From Herminiimonas sp. (GTDB taxonomy: Bacteria > Pseudomonadota > Gammaproteobacteria > Burkholderiales > Burkholderiaceae_D), in NCBI GenBank assembly GCA_014377845.1, contig JACMOV010000111.1:1-47590 (forward strand): a DNA stretch of 47,590 bases, read 5' to 3'. The notes under the pieces are model-generated. The model was not told where the DNA came from. It did not search any database and saw only the letters and a program-made list of their open reading frames with translations. How positions within the stretch are numbered: position 1 is the first letter of the stretch; each line of letters opens with the position of its first letter. Below, piece after piece: positions 27,365-35,824 of this stretch. Position numbers and translations under genes: made by a program.

Positions 27365-27387
27365 AAACGCCCTCCGGGGCGTTTTTT
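27365..27387 (+). terminator. intrinsic terminator after lon
   Basis: AAACGCCC (27365-27372), loop TCCG, GGGCGTTT (27377-27384), then more T. It is compact and strong, 50 bases after the lon stop. Confidence 0.9.
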
Positions 27388-27482
27388 ATATTGTGAGCCG
27401 AAATCTATCGCGCCATTGTCAGGTGATCGATGCGGCCGGGCGGATGTTTTGCGACCAAATTGGTTGCGTTATAGCAAATTAC

Positions 27483-27512
27483 TTGACACCGATACAGCAC
27501 CACTTGTCTAAT
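27483..27512 (+). promoter_or_regulatory. sigma70 promoter of the HU gene
   Basis: Perfect TTGACA (27483-27488), then 18 bases, then TCTAAT (27507-27512), 108 bases before the HU start, in an AT-enriched stretch. Confidence 0.6.
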
Positions 27513-27518
27513 AAGAGG

Positions 27519-27537
27519 CTGCACATTTTTTGTGCAG
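27519..27537 (+). promoter_or_regulatory. hairpin at the 5' end of the HU leader
   Basis: CTGCACA (27519-27525), TTTTT loop, TGTGCAG (27531-27537): a perfect 7-base stem that begins where the predicted transcript starts. It could protect the mRNA 5' end or bind a regulator as DNA. Confidence 0.5.
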
Positions 27538-27620
27538 TCTGAATAAAACCACGCAAGCCATTGCGCTCCACGAAAGCGCTCGAATGAATTGCAATTATCT
27601 ATTTGCATGAGGGGACAAGT

Positions 27621-27893
27621 TTGAATAAAGCAGAACTGATCGACCACGTCGCGGACTCCGCCGACATTTCGCGCGCCGCTGCCGCACGCGCTCTCGACGC
27701 CATGATCGACGGCGTCAAGAAAACATTGAAGAAGAACAGCAGCGTCACGCTCGTCGGCTTTGGAACGTTTTCCGTTTCGAAGCGCGCTGCCCGCGCCGGA
27801 CGCAATCCGCAAACCGGCGACGTCATCAAGATCAAGGCAGCCAAAGTGCCCAAATTTAAGCCTGGCAAAGGTTTGAAAGATGCAGTAAACTAG
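27621..27893 (+). CDS. hupB: DNA-binding protein HU
   Basis: 90-residue histone-like protein, exactly the usual HU length. The DNA-binding arm region is present: [22 protein letters not shown] and [14 protein letters not shown]. Start is TTG at 27621 with GAGGGG upstream at good spacing; the in-frame TTG at 27603 would add six residues without a ribosome-binding site. It lies downstream of lon, as in E. coli. It is transcribed from its own promoter (TTGACA) after the lon terminator. No terminator hairpin is evident between hupB and tRNA-Val. Confidence 0.97.
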   Translation: MNKAELIDHVADSADISRAAAARALDAMIDGVKKTLKKNSSVTLVGFGTFSVSKRAARAGRNPQTGDVIKIKAAKVPKFKPGKGLKDAVN

Positions 27894-27993
27894 CGGACTT
27901 GGCGTGGTGACACACGCCGAAAAATTGTTTGGCTACAGGGTGTGCAAAATCGTCACGCGACACGCACGCACCGTTGTACAGACGGTTGAATGC

Positions 27994-28069
27994 GGGTGCT
28001 TAGCTCAGTTGGTAGAGCGGCGCCCTTACAAGGCGTAGGTCGGGAGTTCGAGCCTCTCAGCACCCACCA
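27994..28069 (+). tRNA. tRNA-Val (TAC anticodon)
   Basis: 76 bases with encoded CCA. Acceptor GGGTGCT pairs with AGCACCC; the D arm is TAGCTCAGTTGGTAGAGC; the anticodon loop centres on TAC; the T arm has GAGTTCGAGCCTC. Confidence 0.97.
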
Positions 28070-28181
28070 GCAATTCAGCCACACGGCCAGACCTTCGATT
28101 CGAGATCAACACCGGAATCAAAGCGTGGCCAGCACGATGCAGTTGGGCGCAGCAGCATGCGCACGAAAAACAGGAACCACG

Positions 28182-28258
28182 GGAGTGGTAGTTCAGTTGG
28201 TTAGAATACCGGCCTGTCACGCCGGGGGTCGCGGGTTCGAGTCCCGTCCACTCCGCCA
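28182..28258 (+). tRNA. tRNA-Asp (GTC anticodon)
   Basis: 77 bases with encoded CCA. Acceptor GGAGTGG pairs with CCACTCC; the anticodon loop is CTGTCAC (GTC), the T arm GCGGGTTCGAGTCCCGT. It lies 112 bases after tRNA-Val and 7 bases before a terminator hairpin. Confidence 0.97.
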
Positions 28259-28265
28259 AATACCG

Positions 28266-28295
28266 AAAGGCGAACGAGAGTTCGCCTTTTTTCTT
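28266..28295 (+). terminator. intrinsic terminator after tRNA-Asp
   Basis: AAAGGCGAAC (28266-28275), loop GAGA, GTTCGCCTTT (28280-28289), then TTTCTT. A textbook hairpin closing the hupB/tRNA unit before ppiD. Confidence 0.92.
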
Positions 28296-28378
28296 ATGCG
28301 TCGCCGACGCTCTGTCGGTACCGCGCTCGCGAACATCCGGTCTGACCCGTGCGTTCGTACTGCCTGTGAGTAGCTGAC

Positions 28379-30337
28379 ATGTTTGAATTCATCCGCACCC
28401 ATCAACGGCTCATGCAGTTCGCATTGCTGCTGTTTATTTTTCCTTCGTTTGCCTTCGTCGGCATCCAGAGCTACGCGCATTTCGGCGATGCCGACAACAC
28501 CGTGGCCAAGGTCGGCAAGCAGTCGATCACGAAGCAGGAATGGGAAGCCGCGCATCAAGAGCAAATGGCGCAATTGCAGCAGCGCTTCGGTGCACAGTTC
28601 GACTCCAGGATCTTCGATACACCGGAAGCGCGTCAGCGCGTCCTTGAAAACCTGATCGCGCAGCGGGCGCTCGGCGCGGAAGCGGTGCGGGACCACCTGT
28701 CGATTTCCGACCAGGCGCTGCAGCAGTCGATCCTCGCCATTCCTGGCCTGACCGCCGCGGACGGCAAGTTTGACGTCGAACGCTACAAGGCCTTGCTGGC
28801 GGTGCAGGGCATGACGCCGGCGATGTATGAATCCCGTCTGCGGCAGGACATGGCGCTGCAGCAGATCAATGGCGCGATCCAGAGCACGGCGTTTGCGCCG
28901 AAGACGGTGGCGAGCAGCCTGTCGGACCTGAATGATCAGGAGCGCCAGATCCAGGAGATGCCCTTCAAAAACGATGCTTCGATTCCGCAGGTGAAGATTA
29001 CCGATGCGATGCTCAAGGCTTACTACGACAAGAATATCAGCCAGTTCGAAGTACCCGAGCAGGTGAAGGCGGACTACGTCGTGCTGTCCAGCGAAGCGCT
29101 GGCCTCGCAGATCACGGTTTCAGACGCCGACATCAAATCGTTCTACGACCAGAATGCCAAACGCTATGGCGTCGAAGAACAGCGCCGCGCCAGTCACATT
29201 CTGGTTGCCGTGAAAAAAGATGCGTCCGCAGCGGAAGTGGCCGCAGCCAAGGCAAAAGCCGAAAAACTGCTGGCCCAGGTACGTGCTGCTCCTGCGGATT
29301 TCGCCAGGCTGGCAAAAGCCAACTCTGATGATCCTGGCTCCGGCGAACGCGGTGGCGATCTCGACCTCTTCGGCCGCGGCATGATGGTCAAGCCTTTCGA
29401 GGATGCGGCTTTTGGCATGAAGGTCGGCGACACCAGCGATCTGGTGCGTTCGGATTTCGGCTTCCACATCATCAAGCTGACCGAAATCAAGCCCGCAGCG
29501 ATCAAGCCGCTTGCGGAAGTAAAGGCCGACATCGCCACCGAGATCAAAAAGCAGCTCGCTGCGAAAAAATATGCGGAAGCTGCAGAGATCTTCACCAACA
29601 CAGCCTACGAGCAGGGCGACAGTCTCAAGCCGGTTGCCGACAAGCTCAAGCTGAAGATCGAAACTGCATCCAACCTCAAGCGTGTGCCAAGTCCGGATGC
29701 CGCGCCGACCTCGCCGCTGAACAATCCGAAATTCCTGGCAGCGCTGTTTTCCAACGATGCCCTGAAGAGCAAGCACAACACGGAAGCGGTTGAAGTGGCG
29801 CCAAACACCCTGATCGTTGCGCACGTCGTAGAGTATCAACCAGTGAGCAAGCTGCCATTCGAGGCCGTGCAGACCCTGGTGCGGGCGCGGGTCACGCAGA
29901 TCGAAGCTGCCGCGTTGACCCGCAAGACCGGCGAGGCGAAACTTGCCGAACTGCAGAAGAAGGATGAAGTTTCCGGTTTCGGCCCGGTGAAATCGATCTC
30001 GCGCACCAAGAATACCGGGACGGATGCAGCCGGTGTCGCGGCTGTCATGAAGGCCGATGTCAGCAAATTGCCGGCGCTGGTCGGTGTCGACATTCCGGGC
30101 CAGGGATACAGCATTTTCCGCATCAGCAAGGTGGAACGTCCGGCAGTTCTGGACACTGCTCGCCGCGCAAGCGAACAGCAGCAAGTCGCCAACGCGCTGG
30201 CGCAGGAAGAAATGCTGGCCTACATCGATGTGCTCAAGCAGCGCGCCAAGGTCAAGATCATCGCCCCGGTCGTGACCAAGACCGCGCAAGCCGATGACAA
30301 GACTGCAACCGATCCCGCACCGAAGCCAGCGAAGTAA
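28379..30337 (+). CDS. ppiD: peptidyl-prolyl isomerase / periplasmic chaperone PpiD
   Basis: 652-residue membrane-anchored chaperone that sits at the Sec translocon and helps emerging outer-membrane and periplasmic proteins fold. One N-terminal transmembrane helix (about 12-33, with LMQFALLLFIFPSFAFVG) leads into a SurA-like helical domain. The parvulin-type domain is at about 268-366: RRASHILVA, then GERGGDLDLFGRG and FGFHIIKLTEIK. A second, degenerate parvulin-like half and a Lys/Ala-rich tail follow. It comes last in the tig-clpP-clpX-lon-hupB-ppiD block, an order also seen in E. coli. A convergent hairpin separates it from mnmH. Confidence 0.95.
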   Translation: MFEFIRTHQRLMQFALLLFIFPSFAFVGIQSYAHFGDADNTVAKVGKQSITKQEWEAAHQEQMAQLQQRFGAQFDSRIFDTPEARQRVLENLIAQRALGAEAVRDHLSISDQALQQSILAIPGLTAADGKFDVERYKALLAVQGMTPAMYESRLRQDMALQQINGAIQSTAFAPKTVASSLSDLNDQERQIQEMPFKNDASIPQVKITDAMLKAYYDKNISQFEVPEQVKADYVVLSSEALASQITVSDADIKSFYDQNAKRYGVEEQRRASHILVAVKKDASAAEVAAAKAKAEKLLAQVRAAPADFARLAKANSDDPGSGERGGDLDLFGRGMMVKPFEDAAFGMKVGDTSDLVRSDFGFHIIKLTEIKPAAIKPLAEVKADIATEIKKQLAAKKYAEAAEIFTNTAYEQGDSLKPVADKLKLKIETASNLKRVPSPDAAPTSPLNNPKFLAALFSNDALKSKHNTEAVEVAPNTLIVAHVVEYQPVSKLPFEAVQTLVRARVTQIEAAALTRKTGEAKLAELQKKDEVSGFGPVKSISRTKNTGTDAAGVAAVMKADVSKLPALVGVDIPGQGYSIFRISKVERPAVLDTARRASEQQQVANALAQEEMLAYIDVLKQRAKVKIIAPVVTKTAQADDKTATDPAPKPAK

Positions 30338-30352
30338 GCAGCGTTCGTTACA

Positions 30353-30380
30353 CCACGGCTTTCAGGCTTGAAAGCTGTGG
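30353..30380. terminator. bidirectional hairpin between ppiD and mnmH
   Basis: CCACGGCTTTCA (30353-30364) pairs with TGAAAGCTGTGG (30369-30380) over 12 bases with one G-T wobble and a 4-base loop. It ends 3 bases from the mnmH stop. T runs are weak on both sides, so it may act mainly by 3'-end protection. Confidence 0.65.
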
Positions 30381-30382
30381 TC

Positions 30383-31528
30383 TTACACTGCCGATGGCGC
30401 ACCTTGAAAAAGCACGCTGGCGGCAGCAGCAAATGCAGCATCCGAAAATTCCGGCATTTCCAGCACCTGGGCAGTCTCGAATTGCGTGAAATTGCGTGCA
30501 ATCGAGCGGCGGTAGGCCGGATCGTAGTGCTCGACCAGCAGTTCCCCGACCAGCGGCTCCATTGCACCTTGCGTGGCCATTGCCTGCCAGCGGGCGATCT
30601 TGGCGCCGCCATAGAGGGTCTGCAGGCAATCAAGCTGACGATTCAGCGCCTCGGGGCTATCGACGAAATGTGCGTAGTCGGCCATCAGCAGCGCTACCCG
30701 CGCGGCATCCGGCAACGCCAGCGCCACGCAAGGTGATCCTCGCATCGCCTGCATCAGCGCATCCGGCACCCGCACGTTGCCGACCTTCTTGCTCTCCGAT
30801 TCCACGAAGACTTCCCGTGTTCGATCGAAGTGGCGCAGGGTTTCCCAAAGCCGTGTTTCGAACATTTTCTGTGTCGGCTGCGCCGCATCGGGCAGGTGTC
30901 CCAATACGGAACCGCGATGCGCCGCCAAGCGCTCCAGGTCGAGCACTTGTGCACCAGCCGCTTCTAGCGTTTGCAGCAGCCGGCTCTTGCCGCTGCCGGT
31001 CGTGCCACAGATGACGCGGTAGCGGAACTGCTGCGGCAGGGTTTCCAGCGCCGTGTTCACATGCCTGCGGAATTCCTTGTAGCCGCCGTCGAGCTGTACC
31101 GCAGGCCAGCCGATGCGCGCCAGGATGTAGGCCAGCGAACCGCTTCGGTTGCCGCCGCGCCAGCAATAGACCAGCGGCTTCCAGTCGCGCGGCTTGTCGA
31201 GGAAGTGCGCTTCGATGTGGGTACCGATGTTGCGCGAGACCAGCGCTGCGCCGACTTTCTTCGCCTCGAAGGCGTTGACCTGCTTGTACATCGTGCCGAT
31301 GCGGTGGCGCTCGGCATCGTCGAGCACCGGGCAGTTGATCGCGCCGGGGAGGTGGTCCTCTGCAAATTCGCTCGGACTGCGCGCATCGATGATGGTATCG
31401 AATGCATCGAGGCGCGCGAGAACATCTGCAAATGACAATAATTCGGGATATTTCTGACGTACCGGCGGGCTCTTGCCATTGGCATGGAGGGCAGTATCAG
31501 CGGGAAGGTTGGTCATCGGCTTCTGCAT
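30383..31528 (-). CDS. mnmH: tRNA 2-selenouridine synthase MnmH (SelU/YbbB)
   Basis: 381 residues. Replaces the 2-thio group of wobble 2-thiouridine in tRNA (Lys, Glu, Gln) with selenium using selenophosphate, via a geranylated intermediate. The N-terminal rhodanese domain has the active cysteine in LVYCWRGGNRSGS (about C122). The P-loop CGTTGSGKSRLLQ follows at about 170. The open frame continues far upstream; I chose the ATG at 31528 (20 bases after the tesA stop). An ATG at 31516 is also possible. tesA lies upstream in the same direction. SelD, the selenophosphate supplier, is not in the window. Confidence 0.93.
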   Translation of the reverse strand: MQKPMTNLPADTALHANGKSPPVRQKYPELLSFADVLARLDAFDTIIDARSPSEFAEDHLPGAINCPVLDDAERHRIGTMYKQVNAFEAKKVGAALVSRNIGTHIEAHFLDKPRDWKPLVYCWRGGNRSGSLAYILARIGWPAVQLDGGYKEFRRHVNTALETLPQQFRYRVICGTTGSGKSRLLQTLEAAGAQVLDLERLAAHRGSVLGHLPDAAQPTQKMFETRLWETLRHFDRTREVFVESESKKVGNVRVPDALMQAMRGSPCVALALPDAARVALLMADYAHFVDSPEALNRQLDCLQTLYGGAKIARWQAMATQGAMEPLVGELLVEHYDPAYRRSIARNFTQFETAQVLEMPEFSDAAFAAAASVLFQGAPSAV

Positions 31529-31548
31529 TGATTCGGGCTTCGCGTCGC

Positions 31549-32316
31549 TCACTGGGTCACCGCCGATGCGGCACGGGTTTTTCCTGTGGCCTTGATATGT
31601 GCAGGGGACGCAGCGACGGCGAGAAGCGGCGACAGGTGCGGCCACACATTGTCTAGCAGCAGCGGTTGCGCGGAAGCGACCGGGTGGATGCGATCGGCCT
31701 GGAACAGTTCGGGCCGCGTCTGCAGGCCTTCCAGGAAAAACGGCACCAGTGTCGCGCCGGTCTCCCTGGCCAGCTTCGGATAAATACCGGCAAAGCGGCC
31801 CGTGTATTGACCACCGTAATTTGGCGGTATCTGCATGCCCAGCAGAACCACCCGGGCGCCGCTCTTGCGTGCGGCACTGATCATGTCGCGCAGGTTGCTC
31901 TCGGTCGCCGCGAGCGACAGGCCGCGCAGGGCGTCGTTGGCACCGAGTTCGATCAGCACGATGCCGGGATGATGCTTCTCCAGCAGCGCCTTGATCCGCG
32001 CGAGGCCGCCACTGGTGGTCTCGCCGCTGATGCTGGCATTGACGACGGGGGCATCGATATGCGCGTTGCGGATGCGCTGTTCGAGCAGCGGTACCCAGCC
32101 GGCGCCGCGGGTCAGACCGTATTCTGCCGAGAGGCTGTCGCCGAGCACAAGCAGGTTTTTTGATGCAGAATGGCCTTTCGCCGTGGCGGCGTTTGGCGGT
32201 TGCACGGTTTCTGCATGCAACGACGCCGCTTGCACGCCGGCGGCAGCCATCAACATTGGCAACAGCAGGCGCGCCACTGTCCGCCATTTCAACCACCCCG
32301 TGAAAATTTCCTGCAT
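31549..32316 (-). CDS. tesA: periplasmic GDSL esterase/lysophospholipase TesA
   Basis: About 255 residues. Secreted multifunctional SGNH hydrolase (thioesterase I / arylesterase / lysophospholipase L1). A signal peptide is visible: KWRTVARLLLPMLMAAAGVQA. Block I is VLGDSLSAEYGL (catalytic serine), block III IELGANDALRGL, and block V ADRIHPVA with the Asp-His pair. The start at 32316 gives a normal signal peptide. An upstream ATG at 32349, with AGGACA before it, would add 11 residues. It diverges from ybbA, as tesA does in E. coli; the two start codons share a CATG. Confidence 0.93.
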   Translation of the reverse strand: MQEIFTGWLKWRTVARLLLPMLMAAAGVQAASLHAETVQPPNAATAKGHSASKNLLVLGDSLSAEYGLTRGAGWVPLLEQRIRNAHIDAPVVNASISGETTSGGLARIKALLEKHHPGIVLIELGANDALRGLSLAATESNLRDMISAARKSGARVVLLGMQIPPNYGGQYTGRFAGIYPKLARETGATLVPFFLEGLQTRPELFQADRIHPVASAQPLLLDNVWPHLSPLLAVAASPAHIKATGKTRAASAVTQ

Positions 32317-33028
32317 GCCTGATGCCCTTGTTGCTGCCGCTGATTCCATTACGTTGTCCTATGCCATTGAAACAATCGGGCTCTCCAAAAGGGTGACCGA
32401 TGCCACTGGCGAACTCACGATCCTCGATGACATCAATTTTACCGTGCCAGCAGGTGCGACGCTCGCCATCGTCGGTGCATCCGGGTCGGGGAAATCGACG
32501 CTCCTGGGTCTGTTGGCCGGGCTCGACACGCCATCGGCCGGCACCGTCAAGCTCAACGGCACCGACATCTTCGCGCTCGATGAAGACGGCAGGGCCGGTC
32601 TGCGCAAGCGAACGCTGGGCTTCGTGTTCCAGTCGTTCCAGCTGCTGCCGCACCTGACCGCGCTGGAAAACGTGATGCTGCCGCTCGAGTTGCGCGGCGG
32701 TAGCGATGCCAGCAATGCCGGTGTACGTGCAGAGGCAATGCTCGGTCGAGTCGGCCTCGCATCACGCCTGAAGCACTATCCGAAATACCTGTCGGGAGGC
32801 GAGCAGCAACGGGTAGCGCTGGCGCGTGCGTTCGTGTGCGAGCCGCCGTTGCTGTTTGCCGATGAGCCGACCGGCAGTCTCGATGCCGCCACCGGCGAAG
32901 CGGTGATCAAGCTGATGTTCGAGTTAAACCAGGAGCGCGGCTCGACCCTGGTGCTGGTCACGCACGATCCATCGATCGCAGCCCTGTGCGGGCGGACCAT
33001 CACGATCACTGCCGGACGGCTCGTCTAA
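32315..33028 (+). CDS. ybbA: ABC transporter ATP-binding protein YbbA
   Basis: 237-residue ATPase of the LolD/MacB/YbbA group. Walker A is VGASGSGKST, Q-loop VFQSFQLLPHLTALENV, signature YLSGGEQQRVALARA, Walker B LLFADEPTGSLDA, and H-loop VTHDP. In E. coli ybbA diverges from tesA and is followed by the permease ybbP. Here the tesA partner is kept, but the next gene is nnr on the other strand and no permease is present. The ATG at 32315 has no ribosome-binding site; an in-frame TTG around 32354 is an alternative. The stop lies 23 bases inside the end of nnr. Confidence 0.92.
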   Translation: MPDALVAAADSITLSYAIETIGLSKRVTDATGELTILDDINFTVPAGATLAIVGASGSGKSTLLGLLAGLDTPSAGTVKLNGTDIFALDEDGRAGLRKRTLGFVFQSFQLLPHLTALENVMLPLELRGGSDASNAGVRAEAMLGRVGLASRLKHYPKYLSGGEQQRVALARAFVCEPPLLFADEPTGSLDAATGEAVIKLMFELNQERGSTLVLVTHDPSIAALCGRTITITAGRLV

Positions 33029-34580
33029 CCAGGCAATTCAGGACGCTGCGGACGGCATCGGGTAGTTCACCGGCCGTCATGCCGATCGGCCCGATTCCCT
33101 CGGCGACCAAACGGTCGGCGGCGGCGCCATGGATCCAGACCGCGGCGGCAGCCGCATGCGCCACCGGCCAGCCCTGCGCCAGCAACGCGCCGCACATCCC
33201 GGCCAGGACATCTCCAGTGCCGCCGGTGGCAAGGGCCGGGTTGCCGGTGGGGTTGATCAGCAACGTATCGCCGTATGCGACCACGGTGCCCGATCCCTTG
33301 AGCACCGCTGCCGCACCGAACCGCAAGGTCAACAGGCTCGCGGCGCGCAACCGGTCCGCCTGAACCTCTTTTACCGAAATGCCGAGCAGCCTGGCCGCTT
33401 CCAATGGATGTGGCGTGATGATCGTGGCGAGCTGCCGCCTGGCGCGCGCCGCCAGCGCATTCTGCAAGGCCGGTGTGGCTGCAAGCAGGTTCAACCCGTC
33501 CGCATCCAGCACCATCGGCGCATCCGATGCACAGGCGGCGGCGAGCAAAATACGCGCCGCAGGTGCATCGCCCAGGCCCGGGCCGACGACCAGCGTGGCT
33601 TTCGCAAAATCGAGGGTACCGGCATCGCGGCACATAAGCTCAGGATGACCGGGAACGAACGCCGGCTTCGAAGCGGCATCCGCAAAACCGATCAGCACCC
33701 GACCGCAACCGGATTTCAGCGCAGCAAGCCCGGCAAGGATCGCCGCGCCGGCCATCCCCGCTGCGCCGCCGATTATCTGCACGTCGCCGAAACTGCCTTT
33801 GTGCGAATTCTGGCGGCGCGGCCGGCAGTCTGCGAGAAACTCTTGCGGCTGATTCAGGTGCGCCATCGGGACCGGAAATAGCGCTTGGTCGATATCGAGC
33901 ACCGAGACCGAGACGACGCCTGCCTGATCCCTGCCGTCACAGGTATGCAGGCCGGGCTTGTCGCCGATGAAGGTGATGGTGTGCGTGGCCCGGATGCAGG
34001 CGCCCGGTCCGTTGGCGTCGGAGAGGATGCTGCCGGTATCGGCGTCGAGGCCACTCGGTATGTCCAGTGCGAGAAGCGGCGCGTCGATCGCGTTCAATGC
34101 GTCGACCGTCTCCACCCACGCCCCGGTCAGGGGCCGTGCCAGACCGATGCCGAAGAGGCCGTCGACGATCAGCGTCCAATTCTGTTTGCACAGAACGGAG
34201 AGGGCATCCGCATGCAGCAGCGTGACCGGTGTCGTGCGCAATCTTGCGAGCGCCTGCAAGTGATCCGGACTCGGCTGCGCGCCGCTGGTCGGTGGCAGCA
34301 ACACGGTGACATCGCATCCTCGGGCCGCGAGGTGAATCGCGCATGTGAACCCATCGCCGCCATTGTTGCCGGGTCCTGCGGCGACCAAAACAGTCGGCTT
34401 CGAAGTCGAAATCCCGCCGGTTGCTTCGATGCCGATCAGGGTCAATGCTGCCTCTGCCGCCGCCTCGCCGGCGCGATGCATCAGCGCGTGCGGTGGCAGC
34501 GTGGCCTGCGCGGCTTGCTCGATCGCCCGAAGCTGGGTGACCGAATACAGGGCAGTCTCGACGTGTTGCAAGATATTCAT
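33006..34580 (-). CDS. nnr: bifunctional NAD(P)H-hydrate repair enzyme Nnr
   Basis: 524 residues. Repairs damaged NADHX/NADPHX: the N-terminal YjeF epimerase domain (about 1-220, with VAAGPGNNGGDGFTCA) interconverts the S and R forms. The C-terminal ADP-dependent dehydratase domain (about 245-520) removes water. The second domain shows HPLEAARLLG, VLKGSGTVVA and NPALATGGTGDVLAG, the ribokinase-like nucleotide site. Its ATG overlaps the dadA stop (ATGA), so the two are coupled. The 3' end overlaps ybbA by 23 bases in convergent orientation. Confidence 0.95.
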   Translation of the reverse strand: MNILQHVETALYSVTQLRAIEQAAQATLPPHALMHRAGEAAAEAALTLIGIEATGGISTSKPTVLVAAGPGNNGGDGFTCAIHLAARGCDVTVLLPPTSGAQPSPDHLQALARLRTTPVTLLHADALSVLCKQNWTLIVDGLFGIGLARPLTGAWVETVDALNAIDAPLLALDIPSGLDADTGSILSDANGPGACIRATHTITFIGDKPGLHTCDGRDQAGVVSVSVLDIDQALFPVPMAHLNQPQEFLADCRPRRQNSHKGSFGDVQIIGGAAGMAGAAILAGLAALKSGCGRVLIGFADAASKPAFVPGHPELMCRDAGTLDFAKATLVVGPGLGDAPAARILLAAACASDAPMVLDADGLNLLAATPALQNALAARARRQLATIITPHPLEAARLLGISVKEVQADRLRAASLLTLRFGAAAVLKGSGTVVAYGDTLLINPTGNPALATGGTGDVLAGMCGALLAQGWPVAHAAAAAVWIHGAAADRLVAEGIGPIGMTAGELPDAVRSVLNCLVRRAVRQ

Positions 34581-35824
34581 CCGAAGCGCGACATGGTCAG
34601 TCCATCGATATCAATCTCGGGGGCGTGCCCGGAGATCATGTCTGCCAGCACCCGCGCCGCGCCTGCCGCCGTTGCCCAGCTGTTGCTGGCATGGCCGATG
34701 TTGAGATACAGGTTGCGCACCGGGGTGGCGCCGAGGATCGGCGGGCCGTCGGGCAGGGTCGGCATATCGCCGCTCCAGAAGGTCGCCGCATTGTAGTTGG
34801 CCGCATCCGGAAACCAGTCCTGGCCGACCTTGAGCAGGGTGCGGATCGCCGACTTGCGCATTTCGGGCGACCGGTTGCCCAGCTCGGCGGTGCCGGCCAG
34901 CCGCATGCGCGTACCCATTCGGGTGAGGGCGACCTGGTAGGTGCTGTCGGCCAGCGCCGCCAGCGGCGCATCGTCGAAATTGCGGATCGTCGCCGTCGCC
35001 GTGTAGGTGCGGACCGGGAAAAACGGCAGCCGGATACCGAGCGGTGACAACAGCGCTTCACTGCCTTCGCCAGCGGCAACGACGACGGCATCGACCGGGG
35101 ATCGGCTCTCGCCAAGCCGCACCGTCAAGCCGCTGCTCTGCGCATGCTCGATGGCGTCGACTTCGCGGCTGAAAACGAAGCTCACGCCGATCGCCTGCGC
35201 GGCGCTGCGCAACTGCTTGCAAAACAGCGGGCAGTTGCCGGAAGCATCCTGCGGCAGATAGAGTGCCCCTGCAAGTGGCGCAGTCCGGCTGAGTGCAGGT
35301 TCGACCAGGTAGGCGTCGTCGGGCTCGAGCACGCGGTGAGCCACCTCGTGTTCGGTCAGGAAGTCCTGCAGTTCACGCGCAAACTCGCGCTCGTGTGGCG
35401 TGCGATACAGCTGCAGGTAGCCTTCGGTGCGCTCGTACTCGAAAGGATATTCGTGGCGCAGCGCCTGCATGACGTCCTGGCTGTAGGCAGCAAGCCGGTA
35501 GCTGCGCTCGCGATTGATTCGGTACCGCGTGATGTCGCATTCTGCAATCCAGCGCCGTGCCCAGCGCCACAGCCGCACGTTCGGCCGCGGTGCGATCCAG
35601 ACCGGTGATTCGGCCTTCAACAGCATCGGCAACAATTTCTTCGGCATGCCTGGAGCGGACCATGGCAGTGCGTGCACCGGCGCCATGACGCCGGCGCTGC
35701 CGAAGCTGGCGCTTTCGGCGACATTGCTCTGGCGTTCGATGACCACGACTTCATGCCCGGCGCGGGCCAGGAAGAATGCTGTGGTGACGCCGACGACACC
35801 GCCACCGATGACGGCTACCTGCAT
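34577..35824 (-). CDS. dadA: D-amino acid dehydrogenase (DadA family FAD oxidoreductase)
   Basis: 415-residue membrane-associated flavoprotein that oxidises D-amino acids to keto acids and ammonia. The FAD motif VIGGGVVGVTTAFFLARAGH is at the very N-terminus. SFGSAGVMAPVHALPWSAPG follows, and the C-terminal part has GDMPTLPDGPPILG and LYLNIGHASNSWATAAG, all DadA-like. Start is the ATG at 35824, with GAGG upstream; the in-frame extension to 36019 is unsupported. It is coupled to nnr. The DadA/glycine oxidase families are similar, so substrate is a family inference. Confidence 0.88.
   Translation of the reverse strand: MQVAVIGGGVVGVTTAFFLARAGHEVVVIERQSNVAESASFGSAGVMAPVHALPWSAPGMPKKLLPMLLKAESPVWIAPRPNVRLWRWARRWIAECDITRYRINRERSYRLAAYSQDVMQALRHEYPFEYERTEGYLQLYRTPHEREFARELQDFLTEHEVAHRVLEPDDAYLVEPALSRTAPLAGALYLPQDASGNCPLFCKQLRSAAQAIGVSFVFSREVDAIEHAQSSGLTVRLGESRSPVDAVVVAAGEGSEALLSPLGIRLPFFPVRTYTATATIRNFDDAPLAALADSTYQVALTRMGTRMRLAGTAELGNRSPEMRKSAIRTLLKVGQDWFPDAANYNAATFWSGDMPTLPDGPPILGATPVRNLYLNIGHASNSWATAAGAARVLADMISGHAPEIDIDGLTMSRFG

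Noticed and set aside
31529-32653. Long in-frame extension of mnmH into tesA and ybbA territory
   Set aside because: The extension is arginine-rich and overlaps tesA, whose GDSL motifs are clear on the same strand in another frame; mnmH homologues start near 31528.
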